DNA of 41,985 bases. Origin: CAZFOB01 sp964520325 (GTDB lineage Bacteria; Actinomycetota; JAICYB01). The notes beneath the pieces are model-generated. The model saw only the letters and a list, made by a program, of their open reading frames with translations. It was not told the origin of the DNA and made no database searches. The stretch is from the NCBI GenBank assembly GCA_964520325.1, contig CAZFOB010000026.1, positions 1 through 41,985 of the forward strand. Reading direction: 5' to 3'. Shown piece by piece: positions 29,017 to 40,879 of the stretch (the stretch's first letter is position 1; the number at the start of each line of letters is the position of its first letter). A program made the position numbers and the translations under genes.

Positions 29017-30852
29017 GTGGCCGACAAGCCCATCGCGGTGACCTCACCCATGCAGGGCACGGTCGTGCGCATCGCCGTCGCCGAGGGTGACCTCGTGCGG
29101 AGCGGTAGCGCTGTCGTCGTCCTCGAGTCGATGAAGATGGAGCACGACGTTGTTGCGCCGACGAGCGGCGTAGTGAAGAAGGTGTCGGTCGCCCAAGGCG
29201 AGCTCGTGAACGAGGGACAGCGGCTCGCCACGATCGAGCCGAGTGACGTCGCTGCGGCCACGATCGACGGTCCCGCCGCCGCCGATCCCGATGCGATCCG
29301 GCCCGACCTCGCCGAGGTGCTCGCGCGTCACGCCAAGACGCTCGATGAAGCGCGGCCAGAAGCTGTGGCGCGACGTCGCGCGTCCAACCAGCGGACGGTG
29401 CGCGAGAACATCGACGACCTGTGCGACGACGAGAGCTTCGTCGAGTACGCACCACTGGTGATCGCGGCGCAGCGCAGGCGCCGCTCGATCGACGACCTCA
29501 TCGACCGCACACCGGCCGACGGCCTGGTCTGCGGTCTCGGGCGCGTCAACGGTCATCTCTTCGGCGACGAGTCGTCCCGCTGCATCGCGATGTCCTACGA
29601 CTACACCGTGCTCGCAGGCACTCAAGGCATGCAGAACCACCGCAAGAAGGACCGCATGTTCGAGCTCGCCGCACAGCAACGTCTACCCATCGTGATCTTC
29701 ACCGAAGGCGGCGGCGGACGTCCCGGCGACACAGACGGATCCGGCGTTGCGGGCCTCGACACGATGGCGTTCCATCTCTTCGCGAAGCTCAGCGGACTCG
29801 TGCCGCTCGTGGGCATCAACTCGGGCTTCTGCTTCGCCGGCAATGCCGCGCTGCTCGGCTGCTGCGACGTGGTGATCGCAACGAAGAACTCGAACATCGG
29901 GATGGGTGGCCCGGCGATGATCGAAGGCGGAGGTCTCGGCGTCGTCGAACCCACCGACATCGGGCCGATCGACGTCCAAACGAACAATGGTGTCGTCGAC
30001 ATCGAGGTTGAGGACGAAGCAGAGGCGGTCGGGGTCGCGAAGCGGTATCTGTCGTACTTCCAGGGACCGGTGGGCGCGTGGGGATGCGCCGACCAGCGGC
30101 TGTTGCGTTCGGCCATCCCGGAGAACCGCTTGAAGGCCTACGACGTCCGAGCGGTGATCCCGTTGCTCGCCGATACCGGGTCGGTGCTCGAGCTGCGCCG
30201 CGGCTTCGGCTTCGGGATGGTCACCGCGCTCATCCGCGTCGAGGGACGTCCGCTCGGTCTGATCGCGAACAACCCATCGCACCTGGCCGGCGCGATCGAC
30301 TCACCCGGCGCCGACAAAGCGTCGCGCTTCATGCAGCTGTGTGACGCGTTCGACGTGCCCATCCTGATGCTCTGCGACACACCTGGGATCATGGTCGGCC
30401 CCGAGAGCGAGAAGACCGCGCTCGTCAGGCACGCGTCGCGCATGTTCGTCACCGGCGCCAACATCACAGTGCCCCTCTTCACGATCGTGCTCCGGAAGGG
30501 CTACGGGCTCGGAGCGATGACGATGGCCGGTGGCAGCTTCAAGACACCGGTGTTCGCCGTGTCATGGCCGACCGGCGAGTTCGGCGGCATGGGGCTCGAG
30601 GGTGCTGTGCGTCTCGGCTATCGCAAGGAGCTCGAAGCGATCGAGGATCCGGCTGAACGCGAGAAGGTCTTCGATCAGATGGTCGCCGCATCGTACGAAC
30701 GCGGAAAGGCGCTCAATACCGCGAGCCACTTCGAGATCGACGATGTGATCGATCCGGCGGACTCGCGACGGTGGATCGCGTCAGCTTTGCGTTCGGTGCC
30801 ACCACCCGCAGCGCGCACCGGGAAGAAGCGTCCATCGATCGACACCTGGTAG
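29017..30852 (+). CDS. Biotinyl-domain/carboxyltransferase fusion (acyl-CoA carboxylase)
   Basis: A 611-residue fusion of a biotin carboxyl carrier domain and a carboxyltransferase. Residues about 5-78 form the biotinyl domain with the attachment site VLESMKMEH, where Lys40 is biotinylated. From about 95 onward is the carboxyl-transferase: RRASNQRTVRENIDDLCDDE, IVIFTEGGGGRPGDTDGSG, GMGGPAMIEGGGLGVVEP, then CDTPGIMVGPESEKTALVRH and RKGYGLGAMTMAGGSFKTP. No biotin carboxylase part is present, so it must receive its carboxyl from a separate subunit such as that at 1-781. In most actinobacterial enzymes the biotinyl domain is fused to biotin carboxylase instead. The GTG start is set by TAGGGT 6 nt upstream. 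Substrate unknown. Confidence 0.92.
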   Translation: MADKPIAVTSPMQGTVVRIAVAEGDLVRSGSAVVVLESMKMEHDVVAPTSGVVKKVSVAQGELVNEGQRLATIEPSDVAAATIDGPAAADPDAIRPDLAEVLARHAKTLDEARPEAVARRRASNQRTVRENIDDLCDDESFVEYAPLVIAAQRRRRSIDDLIDRTPADGLVCGLGRVNGHLFGDESSRCIAMSYDYTVLAGTQGMQNHRKKDRMFELAAQQRLPIVIFTEGGGGRPGDTDGSGVAGLDTMAFHLFAKLSGLVPLVGINSGFCFAGNAALLGCCDVVIATKNSNIGMGGPAMIEGGGLGVVEPTDIGPIDVQTNNGVVDIEVEDEAEAVGVAKRYLSYFQGPVGAWGCADQRLLRSAIPENRLKAYDVRAVIPLLADTGSVLELRRGFGFGMVTALIRVEGRPLGLIANNPSHLAGAIDSPGADKASRFMQLCDAFDVPILMLCDTPGIMVGPESEKTALVRHASRMFVTGANITVPLFTIVLRKGYGLGAMTMAGGSFKTPVFAVSWPTGEFGGMGLEGAVRLGYRKELEAIEDPAEREKVFDQMVAASYERGKALNTASHFEIDDVIDPADSRRWIASALRSVPPPAARTGKKRPSIDTW

Positions 30853-30858
30853 CCCGCT

Positions 30859-31737
30859 TTACGGCAGCAGAGGAGGCTGCCCCAGCTGTGCGCTGATGTT
30901 CGCGACGCTGCCGGAGAGCACCGACACAGGTTTGGCTGCCGCGGCCGATGCGCTGTCGTCGTAGAACTCGCCGAGATACTCACCGAGATCGAGAGGGATC
31001 GCGCACGGATCGAACTCGACATCAAAGGCACCTTGGTCGACCTTGACGTCGAAGTGACCGAGAAGATCCGTGAGCTCGGTGGCGATGATCTCGCCCGCGG
31101 CCGTCACCTCAACGCACACTCCCGGCAGCGGCGCACCGAGCAAACCGGTCACCGTTCCCGCCAGACGTCCCTTCCGTGCAAGGACGATGTCGACGCCGCT
31201 TGCTCCGATGTCGGTCACGTCGACGACCAGAGGTTGCACGTCGTCTGCGCTGTAGAAGGCCGAGGTGTGATCCCCCGCGCCGGGGCCGCATGTCGTATCG
31301 ACGAGGACCAGCACACGGGACGGCGTCCCGTCGAGCCGGTAGGCGCCGGTGAGATCGGTCACGTACTGACCGGCCGCTCCGGCCAGCGTGCTGAGGTCGT
31401 CGGCGTCACGCGTCATCACGCACACGCCGGACACCGGGCTCCCGTTCGAGTCGGTGATCCGTCCGCCGATCGATCCGCGCGGACCGGTCTGGATGTACGG
31501 GACATCGGAGATCTTCGCCATTCTGGGAGGGGCCGTGGTTTCTCGCGGAGAAGCGCGCACGACGCCGAACGACCGCAGCGCCGGCGAGGCCGGCGCGACG
31601 ACCGCATCGCCCGGCTCCGACGTCAAGAGCCGATCGGTTGCGAGCAGGGGCTGATCCACGTCCGGCGATGCAGGCGCTCGACCGCATCCGGCAAGCAGGA
31701 CCACGAACAGCCCGAAGCACAGCGCGTGGCGTCTCAC
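30859..31737 (-). CDS. Lipoprotein with carboxypeptidase-regulatory-like domains
   Basis: A 292-residue predicted lipoprotein: signal RRHALCFGLFVVLLAGC with Cys18 as the lipidated residue. After a Ala/Pro-rich linker come two beta-sandwich units of the carboxypeptidase-regulatory-like type. They are marked by GSIGGRITDSNGSPVSGVCV (about 90-185) and GRLAGTVTGLLGAPLPGVCV (about 190-290), each followed by a GAYRLDGTP- or GHFDVKV-type turn. Such modules serve as surface adhesion or structural domains. Function unknown. The start GTG at 31737 has no obvious Shine-Dalgarno. Convergent with the carboxyltransferase fusion and divergent from a GNAT gene. Confidence 0.82.
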   Translation of the reverse strand: MRRHALCFGLFVVLLAGCGRAPASPDVDQPLLATDRLLTSEPGDAVVAPASPALRSFGVVRASPRETTAPPRMAKISDVPYIQTGPRGSIGGRITDSNGSPVSGVCVMTRDADDLSTLAGAAGQYVTDLTGAYRLDGTPSRVLVLVDTTCGPGAGDHTSAFYSADDVQPLVVDVTDIGASGVDIVLARKGRLAGTVTGLLGAPLPGVCVEVTAAGEIIATELTDLLGHFDVKVDQGAFDVEFDPCAIPLDLGEYLGEFYDDSASAAAAKPVSVLSGSVANISAQLGQPPLLP

Positions 31738-31768
31738 GTAAGGGTGTCGGCCGACCGTCCGGAGGGCT

Positions 31769-31774
31769 TAGCGT
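31769..31774 (+). promoter_or_regulatory. -10 hexamer of leaderless GNAT transcript
   Basis: TAGCGT exactly 6 nt before the ATG at 31781; identical hexamer and spacing to those at 3318 and 8759. Confidence 0.6.
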
Positions 31775-31780
31775 CTATCG

Positions 31781-32656
31781 ATGCACAGCTGGGACTACCT
31801 CCGAACCTCACAGAGGCGCGACCTGCGCTTGATCCAGGCGCTGAGCAGCCGGAACTGGTCGCCGATCTCGTTCTGGCACCCGGGCGGCATCGCGTGGGGA
31901 TGGCGGTCCGCGGTCGCGCCGTTCGCGGCCCATCTATGGGGGACGAACCACCGCGCCGAGGCCTGGGCGTTCGTCGCGGACGGTGATCTATCCGCGCACC
32001 TCGATGCGACCGCTGGCGAACTCGCACGTGACGTCGTCATGTGGGGCATCGAGGCCGGTGCCGGCAGTGCGACGATCCCCGACGGTCACGATGCGTTGCG
32101 CGGCGCCCTTCTCGCCGCAGGGTTCAGGCTCAGCAACGACGCAGGCTTCAGTCTGGACATGCGTCGAACGACGTCCGAACCGTCGTCCGTCGTCCTGCCC
32201 GGCGGGTACACGGTCCGCTCGGTCACAGACGGTGACATCGAAGAGCGTGTCCGGGTGCACGCCGCCGCGTGGACCGTCCCCGCGAGTGGGACCGGCGAGT
32301 GGACCTCCGGCTTTACGGCACGAACCTACGCAACGGTTCGCTCAACATGGCCGTACGACGAGGACCTCGACCTCGTTGCCATCGCTCCCGACGGAACGTT
32401 CGCTGCGTGCTGCATCGCATGGCTTGATCCCATGACGTCGACCGCCGAGATCGAACCAGTCGGCACCGACCCAGCGCACCGACGGCTCGGTCTCGCGTCT
32501 GCCGTCTGCGCTGAAGCGATCCACCGTCTCGCCGAGCTCCGCGCCACGCACGTGGTGATCCACCCCCGCGGCGACGACGCGTACCCGGTTCCGCGCGAGG
32601 TCTACAGACAGCTCGGCTTCAAGACCGTCAACCGCACGCGCACCTACGTCAGGTGA
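31781..32656 (+). CDS. GNAT-family N-acetyltransferase
   Basis: A 291-residue protein with two GNAT-like halves. The C-terminal half (about 145-290) carries the acetyl-CoA-binding pyrophosphate loop in IEPVGTDPAHRRLGLASAVC (the R/Q-x-x-G-x-A motif), followed by EAIHRLAELRATHVVIHPRG and the family-typical YRQLGFKTVNRTRTYV. The N-terminal half (WDYLRTSQRRDLRLIQALSS ...) resembles a degenerate GNAT fold. Substrate unknown. The ATG at 31781 is supported by the leaderless promoter. The stop abuts the stop of the convergent methyltransferase gene. Confidence 0.88.
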   Translation: MHSWDYLRTSQRRDLRLIQALSSRNWSPISFWHPGGIAWGWRSAVAPFAAHLWGTNHRAEAWAFVADGDLSAHLDATAGELARDVVMWGIEAGAGSATIPDGHDALRGALLAAGFRLSNDAGFSLDMRRTTSEPSSVVLPGGYTVRSVTDGDIEERVRVHAAAWTVPASGTGEWTSGFTARTYATVRSTWPYDEDLDLVAIAPDGTFAACCIAWLDPMTSTAEIEPVGTDPAHRRLGLASAVCAEAIHRLAELRATHVVIHPRGDDAYPVPREVYRQLGFKTVNRTRTYVR

Positions 32657-33253
32657 TCACTCGCCCAAGGCGCCTTCGAGCTTGAGGAGGTACTCCTTCA
32701 TCGGTAGGCCTCCCCCGTAGCCTCCGAGTCCGCCGTCGCTGTGGAGCACCCGGTGGCACGGGACCACGAGCGGGATCGGATTGTTGTGCAGTGCGTTTCC
32801 TGCGGCGCGCGCCGCGCGCGGACTCCCGGCTTTCGTGGCCATGTCCTTGTAGGTCGAGACGCTCCCGAACGGGATCTTCGCCGTCGCGCGGAGCACCTTG
32901 AGGTTGAACCCCTTCACGAGCGACCAGTCGAGCGGCACATCGAAGTCCCGACGCTTGCCCCCGAAGTACTCGTCGAACTCACGTCGCAGATCGTCCAGCT
33001 TCGCCGGCGCTTCGAGCACTCGAGGTGACACCCTCTCGCTCAGCTCGTCGAGCACGTCGTCGAACTCCATCGAAAACGCCACGCGGATCAGTCCGCGCGG
33101 CGTCGCCGCGACGAGCCATTCGCCGAGCGGCGAATCGATCCTCGCGTACGCAACGTCGATCAGATCGGCGGCAGCCGAAAGGAAGCGGTCTGCCGCCTTT
33201 GCGTCTTGTCCTACCAGCGCGCGTCCCGCGCGCTTGAGGCGGTTCTGGATCAT
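32657..33253 (-). CDS. ogt: Methylated-DNA--protein-cysteine methyltransferase (O6-alkylguanine repair)
   Basis: A 198-residue suicide DNA-repair protein that transfers O6-alkyl groups from guanine to its own cysteine. The active site VVPCHRVLHSDGGLGGYGGG has Cys166. The preceding helix-turn-helix is IPFGSVSTYKDMATKAGS, with the conserved AARAAGNALHNNP. The N-terminal about 30 residues (IQNRLKRAGRALVGQDAKAA ...) are an extra basic helical segment not usual in Ogt. The ATG overlaps the sigma-factor stop (ATGA), so expression is coupled to it. Confidence 0.93.
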   Translation of the reverse strand: MIQNRLKRAGRALVGQDAKAADRFLSAAADLIDVAYARIDSPLGEWLVAATPRGLIRVAFSMEFDDVLDELSERVSPRVLEAPAKLDDLRREFDEYFGGKRRDFDVPLDWSLVKGFNLKVLRATAKIPFGSVSTYKDMATKAGSPRAARAAGNALHNNPIPLVVPCHRVLHSDGGLGGYGGGLPMKEYLLKLEGALGE

Positions 33254-33735
33254 TCGCTCAGCACCTCTCTCAGCCTGCGCAATCCCATACGTGCGTTCTG
33301 GCGAGCCGAATCCTCCGAGCACGACAACGCCTTCGCGATGTCCGCGTACGGAAGGTCGTTCACGTACCGGTAGGCAACGGCGGCTCGCTGCATCGGCGGA
33401 AGCGTTCGGACGGCACTCCATAACTCGTCGTCCACACCTCGATCCGCTGGGCAGGCGGCCGCGCCTGCGATCTCGGGCACCGCGTCGGTCGGCACCGGGT
33501 GGCGGCGCCTGCTCCGATGGGAGTCGACGGCCTTTCGGAAGGCGATCGTCATGACCCAGCCCTTGAGGTTCTTGGCTTCTTTCAGCTTCGGGTACGCAGC
33601 GAGGGCAGAGAGGAAGGTCTCCTGGAAGCAGTCGTCGGCATCCTGGCGACCGGCGACGGCGACCACGAAGCGCCAGACGTCGTCTCGATGTTCGTCCATG
33701 AACACCTGAAATGGCGGTAGCGATGATGGCAGCAC
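33250..33735 (-). CDS. ECF-type RNA polymerase sigma factor
   Basis: A 161-residue extracytoplasmic-function sigma factor. Region 2 (about 10-78) includes DVWRFVVAVAGRQDADDCFQ, ETFLSALAAYPKLKEAKNLK and GWVMTIAFRKAVDSHR. Region 4 (about 103-158) includes LPPMQRAAVAYRYVNDLPYA, DIAKALSCSEDSARQNARMG and LRRLREVL. No anti-sigma factor gene is adjacent; the coupled downstream gene is an alkyl-DNA methyltransferase. The GTG at 33735 has TTCTAT 6 nt upstream; a later in-frame ATG (residue 13) is an alternative start. It may direct alkylation-stress transcription, an inference from context. Confidence 0.9.
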   Translation of the reverse strand: MLPSSLPPFQVFMDEHRDDVWRFVVAVAGRQDADDCFQETFLSALAAYPKLKEAKNLKGWVMTIAFRKAVDSHRSRRRHPVPTDAVPEIAGAAACPADRGVDDELWSAVRTLPPMQRAAVAYRYVNDLPYADIAKALSCSEDSARQNARMGLRRLREVLSE

Positions 33736-33837
33736 GTCCTCATAGAACGCGCAGGAGCCGACGGACGTGAAATCGCCGTCTGAGGATCGGTGCAGTCAGT
33801 GGCTTCTGTTAAGTTCCGTTAGCTACTGTGGCATCTG

Positions 33838-34575
33838 ATGGTAGAGTCGGATGCCATGGTCTGGGCCGTGCTGGTCGCCGTTGGAGTCGCCGTCACATCG
33901 ATGACGCTGTTCGGCGCGCGCCTCACACGCCGGCCGTCCCGTGAAGATCTCATCGTCGAAGACCTCGAATCCTCCGACCCCGACGACCCGTGGGCGGCCT
34001 GGAAGCCGCGCCCGTTCGAAGAGCTCGACCGGCGGCGTCCGCGTTTGTGGCCCGTCGGCGCGGCGATCACCGGCCTGTTGATGGTCGGAGCCGGCTTCGC
34101 GGGAGCTCGCCAGACGTTGTGGGCTGCTACCTCGGCCTCCCCGACGACAGAGGCGACGCCGCGCCCGTACGTCGTCCAAGTTGATATCCCGGAAACTCCG
34201 ACGCCCAAGCCGACGCCCAAGCCCACAGCGACGCCGGTTCCGGCGACACCTCTGCCCACCGCGGCGGCAACGGTGGCTCCGGCGTCGAGCGCCGCGGCCA
34301 CCGCGGTCCCAACCGGAAGCGGGCCGACGTTGGCGGGCAGCAGCAGCTGTAGTGGTGGCTCGGTCACGCTTTCCTATTCGGCCGGCGGGACGGAGCTCTC
34401 CTGGCTGGCCGTCTATGCGGACGGCAAGGTCGTCCGCGGCGGGCCCATCAGCGGAAACGCCAACTCCGGGACCTACACGCAGGCGGCTACTCCGGGCGAT
34501 CACAACCTCGAGGTCGCCGTCGAGGACAAGGCCGGACGCACGACCCGCAAACAGTTCCAAACCCGCTGCGCCTAG
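33838..34575 (+). CDS. Membrane-anchored protein with Pro/Thr-rich linker and extracellular domain
   Basis: A 245-residue protein with a membrane helix at the N-terminus (MVWAVLVAVGVAVTSMTLF), a charged cytoplasmic loop with DDPWAAWKPRPFEELDRRRP, and a second helix (VGAAITGLLMVGAGFAGA). A low-complexity linker rich in Pro, Thr and Ala (TPTPKPTPKPTATPVPATP) follows, then a beta-rich extracellular domain of about 75 residues bounded by two cysteines (SSCSGGSVTLSYSAGGTELS ... QTRCA). This domain reads like an Ig-like fold. Function unknown. TACTGT (33824-33829) lies 8 nt before the ATG; an ATG at 33856 is also possible. Confidence 0.78.
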   Translation: MVESDAMVWAVLVAVGVAVTSMTLFGARLTRRPSREDLIVEDLESSDPDDPWAAWKPRPFEELDRRRPRLWPVGAAITGLLMVGAGFAGARQTLWAATSASPTTEATPRPYVVQVDIPETPTPKPTPKPTATPVPATPLPTAAATVAPASSAAATAVPTGSGPTLAGSSSCSGGSVTLSYSAGGTELSWLAVYADGKVVRGGPISGNANSGTYTQAATPGDHNLEVAVEDKAGRTTRKQFQTRCA

Positions 34576-34631
34576 ACGCTCCACACCGCCGGCGGGCTTC
34601 CGCGAGTCCTTCTGACCCGGTATCCTGCTCT

Positions 34632-34689
34632 CGGAGCAACGGCGCTCCGCGTCCCCACGAGTCGGGGCTGCGGGCGTCGTTTTGTTTTT
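34632..34689 (+). terminator. Intrinsic terminator with competing hairpin in the gltB leader (possible attenuator)
   Basis: A long hairpin pairs CGGCGC-CCGC-CCCC with GGGG-GCGG-GCGTCG (34640-34679, loop 34657-34663, one bulge, one 2x2 internal loop and one G-T). It is followed at once by TTTT-G-TTTTT (34680-34689). A second hairpin CGGAGC/GCTCCG (34632-34637 with 34644-34649) uses the same bases as the terminator's 5' arm, so the two exclude each other. A -10-like TATCCT is at 34621-34626, and gltB starts 36 nt after the T-tract. It may simply end the upstream gene. Confidence 0.6.
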
Positions 34690-34725
34690 CCATCGGACGT
34701 TGGGACACAGCCGAGGATCACCGAG

Positions 34726-39252
<4,527 letters not shown>

Positions 39253-39280
39253 CCCTCCGATAGCATAGTCACCATCGACT

Positions 39281-39301
39281 TGATAGCGATTCTGCTATCA
39301 T
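39281..39301 (+). promoter_or_regulatory. Leaderless promoter and perfect inverted repeat of XRE-nucleotidyltransferase pair
   Basis: TGATAGC (39281-39287) and GCTATCA (39294-39300) form perfect 7-bp arms around 6 nt. TATCAT (39296-39301) is the -10, 6 nt before the ATG at 39308, so a bound repressor would cover it. Another GATAGC half-site lies at 39259-39264. Confidence 0.6.
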
Positions 39302-39307
39302 GCACCT

Positions 39308-39661
39308 ATGAACATCGGAAACAGCGTCCGACAGGCTCGGCGCCGGGCCGGCCTCAGCCAGCGCGAGCTCGCCGAGAGAACAGGCGTCCCCCAATCGACG
39401 ATCGCCCGTGTCGAGTCCGGCTCCGTCGACCCGCGAATGAGCACCATCGCGAAGCTCCTCTCCGCCTGCGGTGAGGAGCTCGAGGCCATGCCGAGGCTCG
39501 GGGAGGGAGTCGACCGAACGGGCATCCGCGAGACGCTAGAGCTCGATCACACGCGGCGCTTCGACCTCGCGGTCGCGGCCGCACGAAACCTCCGCAGCCT
39601 TCAGGAGTCGGTCACATGGACCAACCCGAGTTCGATCCGAAACTCGCGCTCGACACGCTGA
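39308..39661 (+). CDS. XRE-family HTH protein, probable antitoxin
   Basis: A 117-residue protein. Residues about 4-58 are a Cro/C1-type helix-turn-helix (SVRQARRRAGLSQRELAERT, GVPQSTIARVESGSVDPRMS, TIAKLLSACGEEL). The rest is a linker and helical region (RRFDLAVAAARNLRSLQES). It overlaps the downstream nucleotidyltransferase frame by 46 nt, which is typical for tightly coupled toxin-antitoxin genes with the antitoxin first. The ATG is set by TATCAT at 6 nt upstream. It should repress its own promoter through the flanking palindrome. Confidence 0.85.
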   Translation: MNIGNSVRQARRRAGLSQRELAERTGVPQSTIARVESGSVDPRMSTIAKLLSACGEELEAMPRLGEGVDRTGIRETLELDHTRRFDLAVAAARNLRSLQESVTWTNPSSIRNSRSTR

Positions 39662-40116
39662 CCGACGCCGGCGTCCGGTTCGTCCTCATCGGTGGTCTCG
39701 CGGCGAATCTGCACGGGTCTTTGATGATCACGCGAGACATGGACATCTGCTATGCCCGCGATCGCACAAATCTCGAACGCCTGGCGGAAGCACTTCGCAC
39801 GCTCCACGCGCGGCTTCGCGGAGCGCCGGAGAACGTCCCGGTCCTGCTCGACGCTTCGACATTCGAGGCTGGAGACAGCTTCACCTTCGTGACGGATGCA
39901 GGGTCGCTCGACTGCCTCGGCACGCCCTCGGGCACAGTGGGTTTCGAGTCACTCGAGCAGAACGCGCTAGACGCCAAGATCCACGGCATCCCGATCCGGG
40001 TCGTCGCACTCGACGATCTCATCCGAATGAAACGGGCGGCAGGTCGTCCGAAGGACCTCACAGCGATCCAAGAGCTCGGCGCGCTGCGCGAGGAGATAGA
40101 ACGCCGCGAAGACTAG
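39616..40116 (+). CDS. Nucleotidyltransferase-fold protein, probable toxin
   Basis: A 166-residue protein with an MNT/AbiEii-like nucleotidyltransferase core: RFVLIGGLAANLHGSLMITR with the Asp41/Asp43 pair in DMDICYA as metal ligands, then DAKIHGIPIRVVALDDLIRM (third acidic strand and the KxRA-like region MKRAAGRPKDLTAI). Paired with an XRE antitoxin upstream in a layout known for HTH-nucleotidyltransferase modules, some of which modify tRNA or serve in phage defence. The start ATG lies within the upstream gene. The target is unknown. Confidence 0.85.
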   Translation: MDQPEFDPKLALDTLTDAGVRFVLIGGLAANLHGSLMITRDMDICYARDRTNLERLAEALRTLHARLRGAPENVPVLLDASTFEAGDSFTFVTDAGSLDCLGTPSGTVGFESLEQNALDAKIHGIPIRVVALDDLIRMKRAAGRPKDLTAIQELGALREEIERRED

Positions 40117-40165
40117 ACCGAGGTCGGGAGCCCCACGTCTCGGAGCGCCTCCGGCGCGCCCGTCG

Positions 40166-40879
40166 TCACGCGCTGTCCTCTTTTCGCTCTCCCGGCGCCT
40201 TCTCCCGGCCATCGAGAGCTTCGACGATCGACGCGCGCGCCTCTCGGAGCGCCGCGCGCAGTCGTTCGAGGCGGTCGTGATCGAGGTCGTGCCGCCGCGC
40301 GGCGGAGACCACGTCCGACACGAAGCCATCGAGGTCGGCTTGCAACGAGCGCCAGATCGTTCTGATCTCCGACGATGCGTCTCGCGCGGCATCCCGCGCC
40401 GCGCGAGCTGCGTCGCGGCCGATGCGCCCAGCATCTCGCGCCTCTTGCGTGACGTCCCTCGCCGTGCGACCCGCGCGTCGTTCGTCTCGCCGGACCTCGA
40501 TCGCCGCCCGCCTGACCTCGAGGCGAAGATCGCGCACGGACGATTTCACGTCGTTCTTGATCTCACGTGCGATGTCCTTTGCGGAACGCGTGAGGCGCTG
40601 TCCGAGCGCGGTGAGCTCTTCTGAGCGAAGGCGGAGTTCTTCGCGTCCGCGATCGGTGAGCCGGTACACCTTGCGGCCTTCCTCCTCACCGTCGCTTTCG
40701 ATCAGGCCCTCCTGCTCGAGTGCGGACAGTCGCGGATAGACCGTTCCGGGGGACGGCGAATACAGGCCGAGGAACTGCTCCTCGAGGCCGGAGATGATGT
40801 CGTACCCGTGACGCGGCCGCTCGTCGATCAGCTTGAGCAGCCACAGACGAAGATCGCCGTGGCCGAAGAGCTTGCTCAC
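40166..40879 (-). CDS. PadR-family transcriptional regulator with long coiled-coil tail
   Basis: A 237-residue regulator. The N-terminal PadR winged helix (about 5-85) has LRLWLLKLIDERPRHGYDII, YSPSPGTVYPRLSALEQEGL and EGRKVYRLTDRGREELR. The C-terminal about 145 residues are an Arg/Ala/Asp-rich coiled coil with near-heptad patterns (RDAARAARDAARDASSEI), much longer than in typical PadR proteins. The GTG start overlaps the stop of the DUF4097 gene (GTGA). It likely represses this operon through the duplicated GATATATC site upstream. Confidence 0.9.
   Translation of the reverse strand: MSKLFGHGDLRLWLLKLIDERPRHGYDIISGLEEQFLGLYSPSPGTVYPRLSALEQEGLIESDGEEEGRKVYRLTDRGREELRLRSEELTALGQRLTRSAKDIAREIKNDVKSSVRDLRLEVRRAAIEVRRDERRAGRTARDVTQEARDAGRIGRDAARAARDAARDASSEIRTIWRSLQADLDGFVSDVVSAARRHDLDHDRLERLRAALREARASIVEALDGREKAPGERKEDSA

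Noticed and set aside
28964..29455. Upstream extension of the second PhyH frame
   Set aside because: It overlaps the divergent carboxyltransferase fusion and is Arg-rich shadow sequence; a Shine-Dalgarno marks the ATG at 28963.
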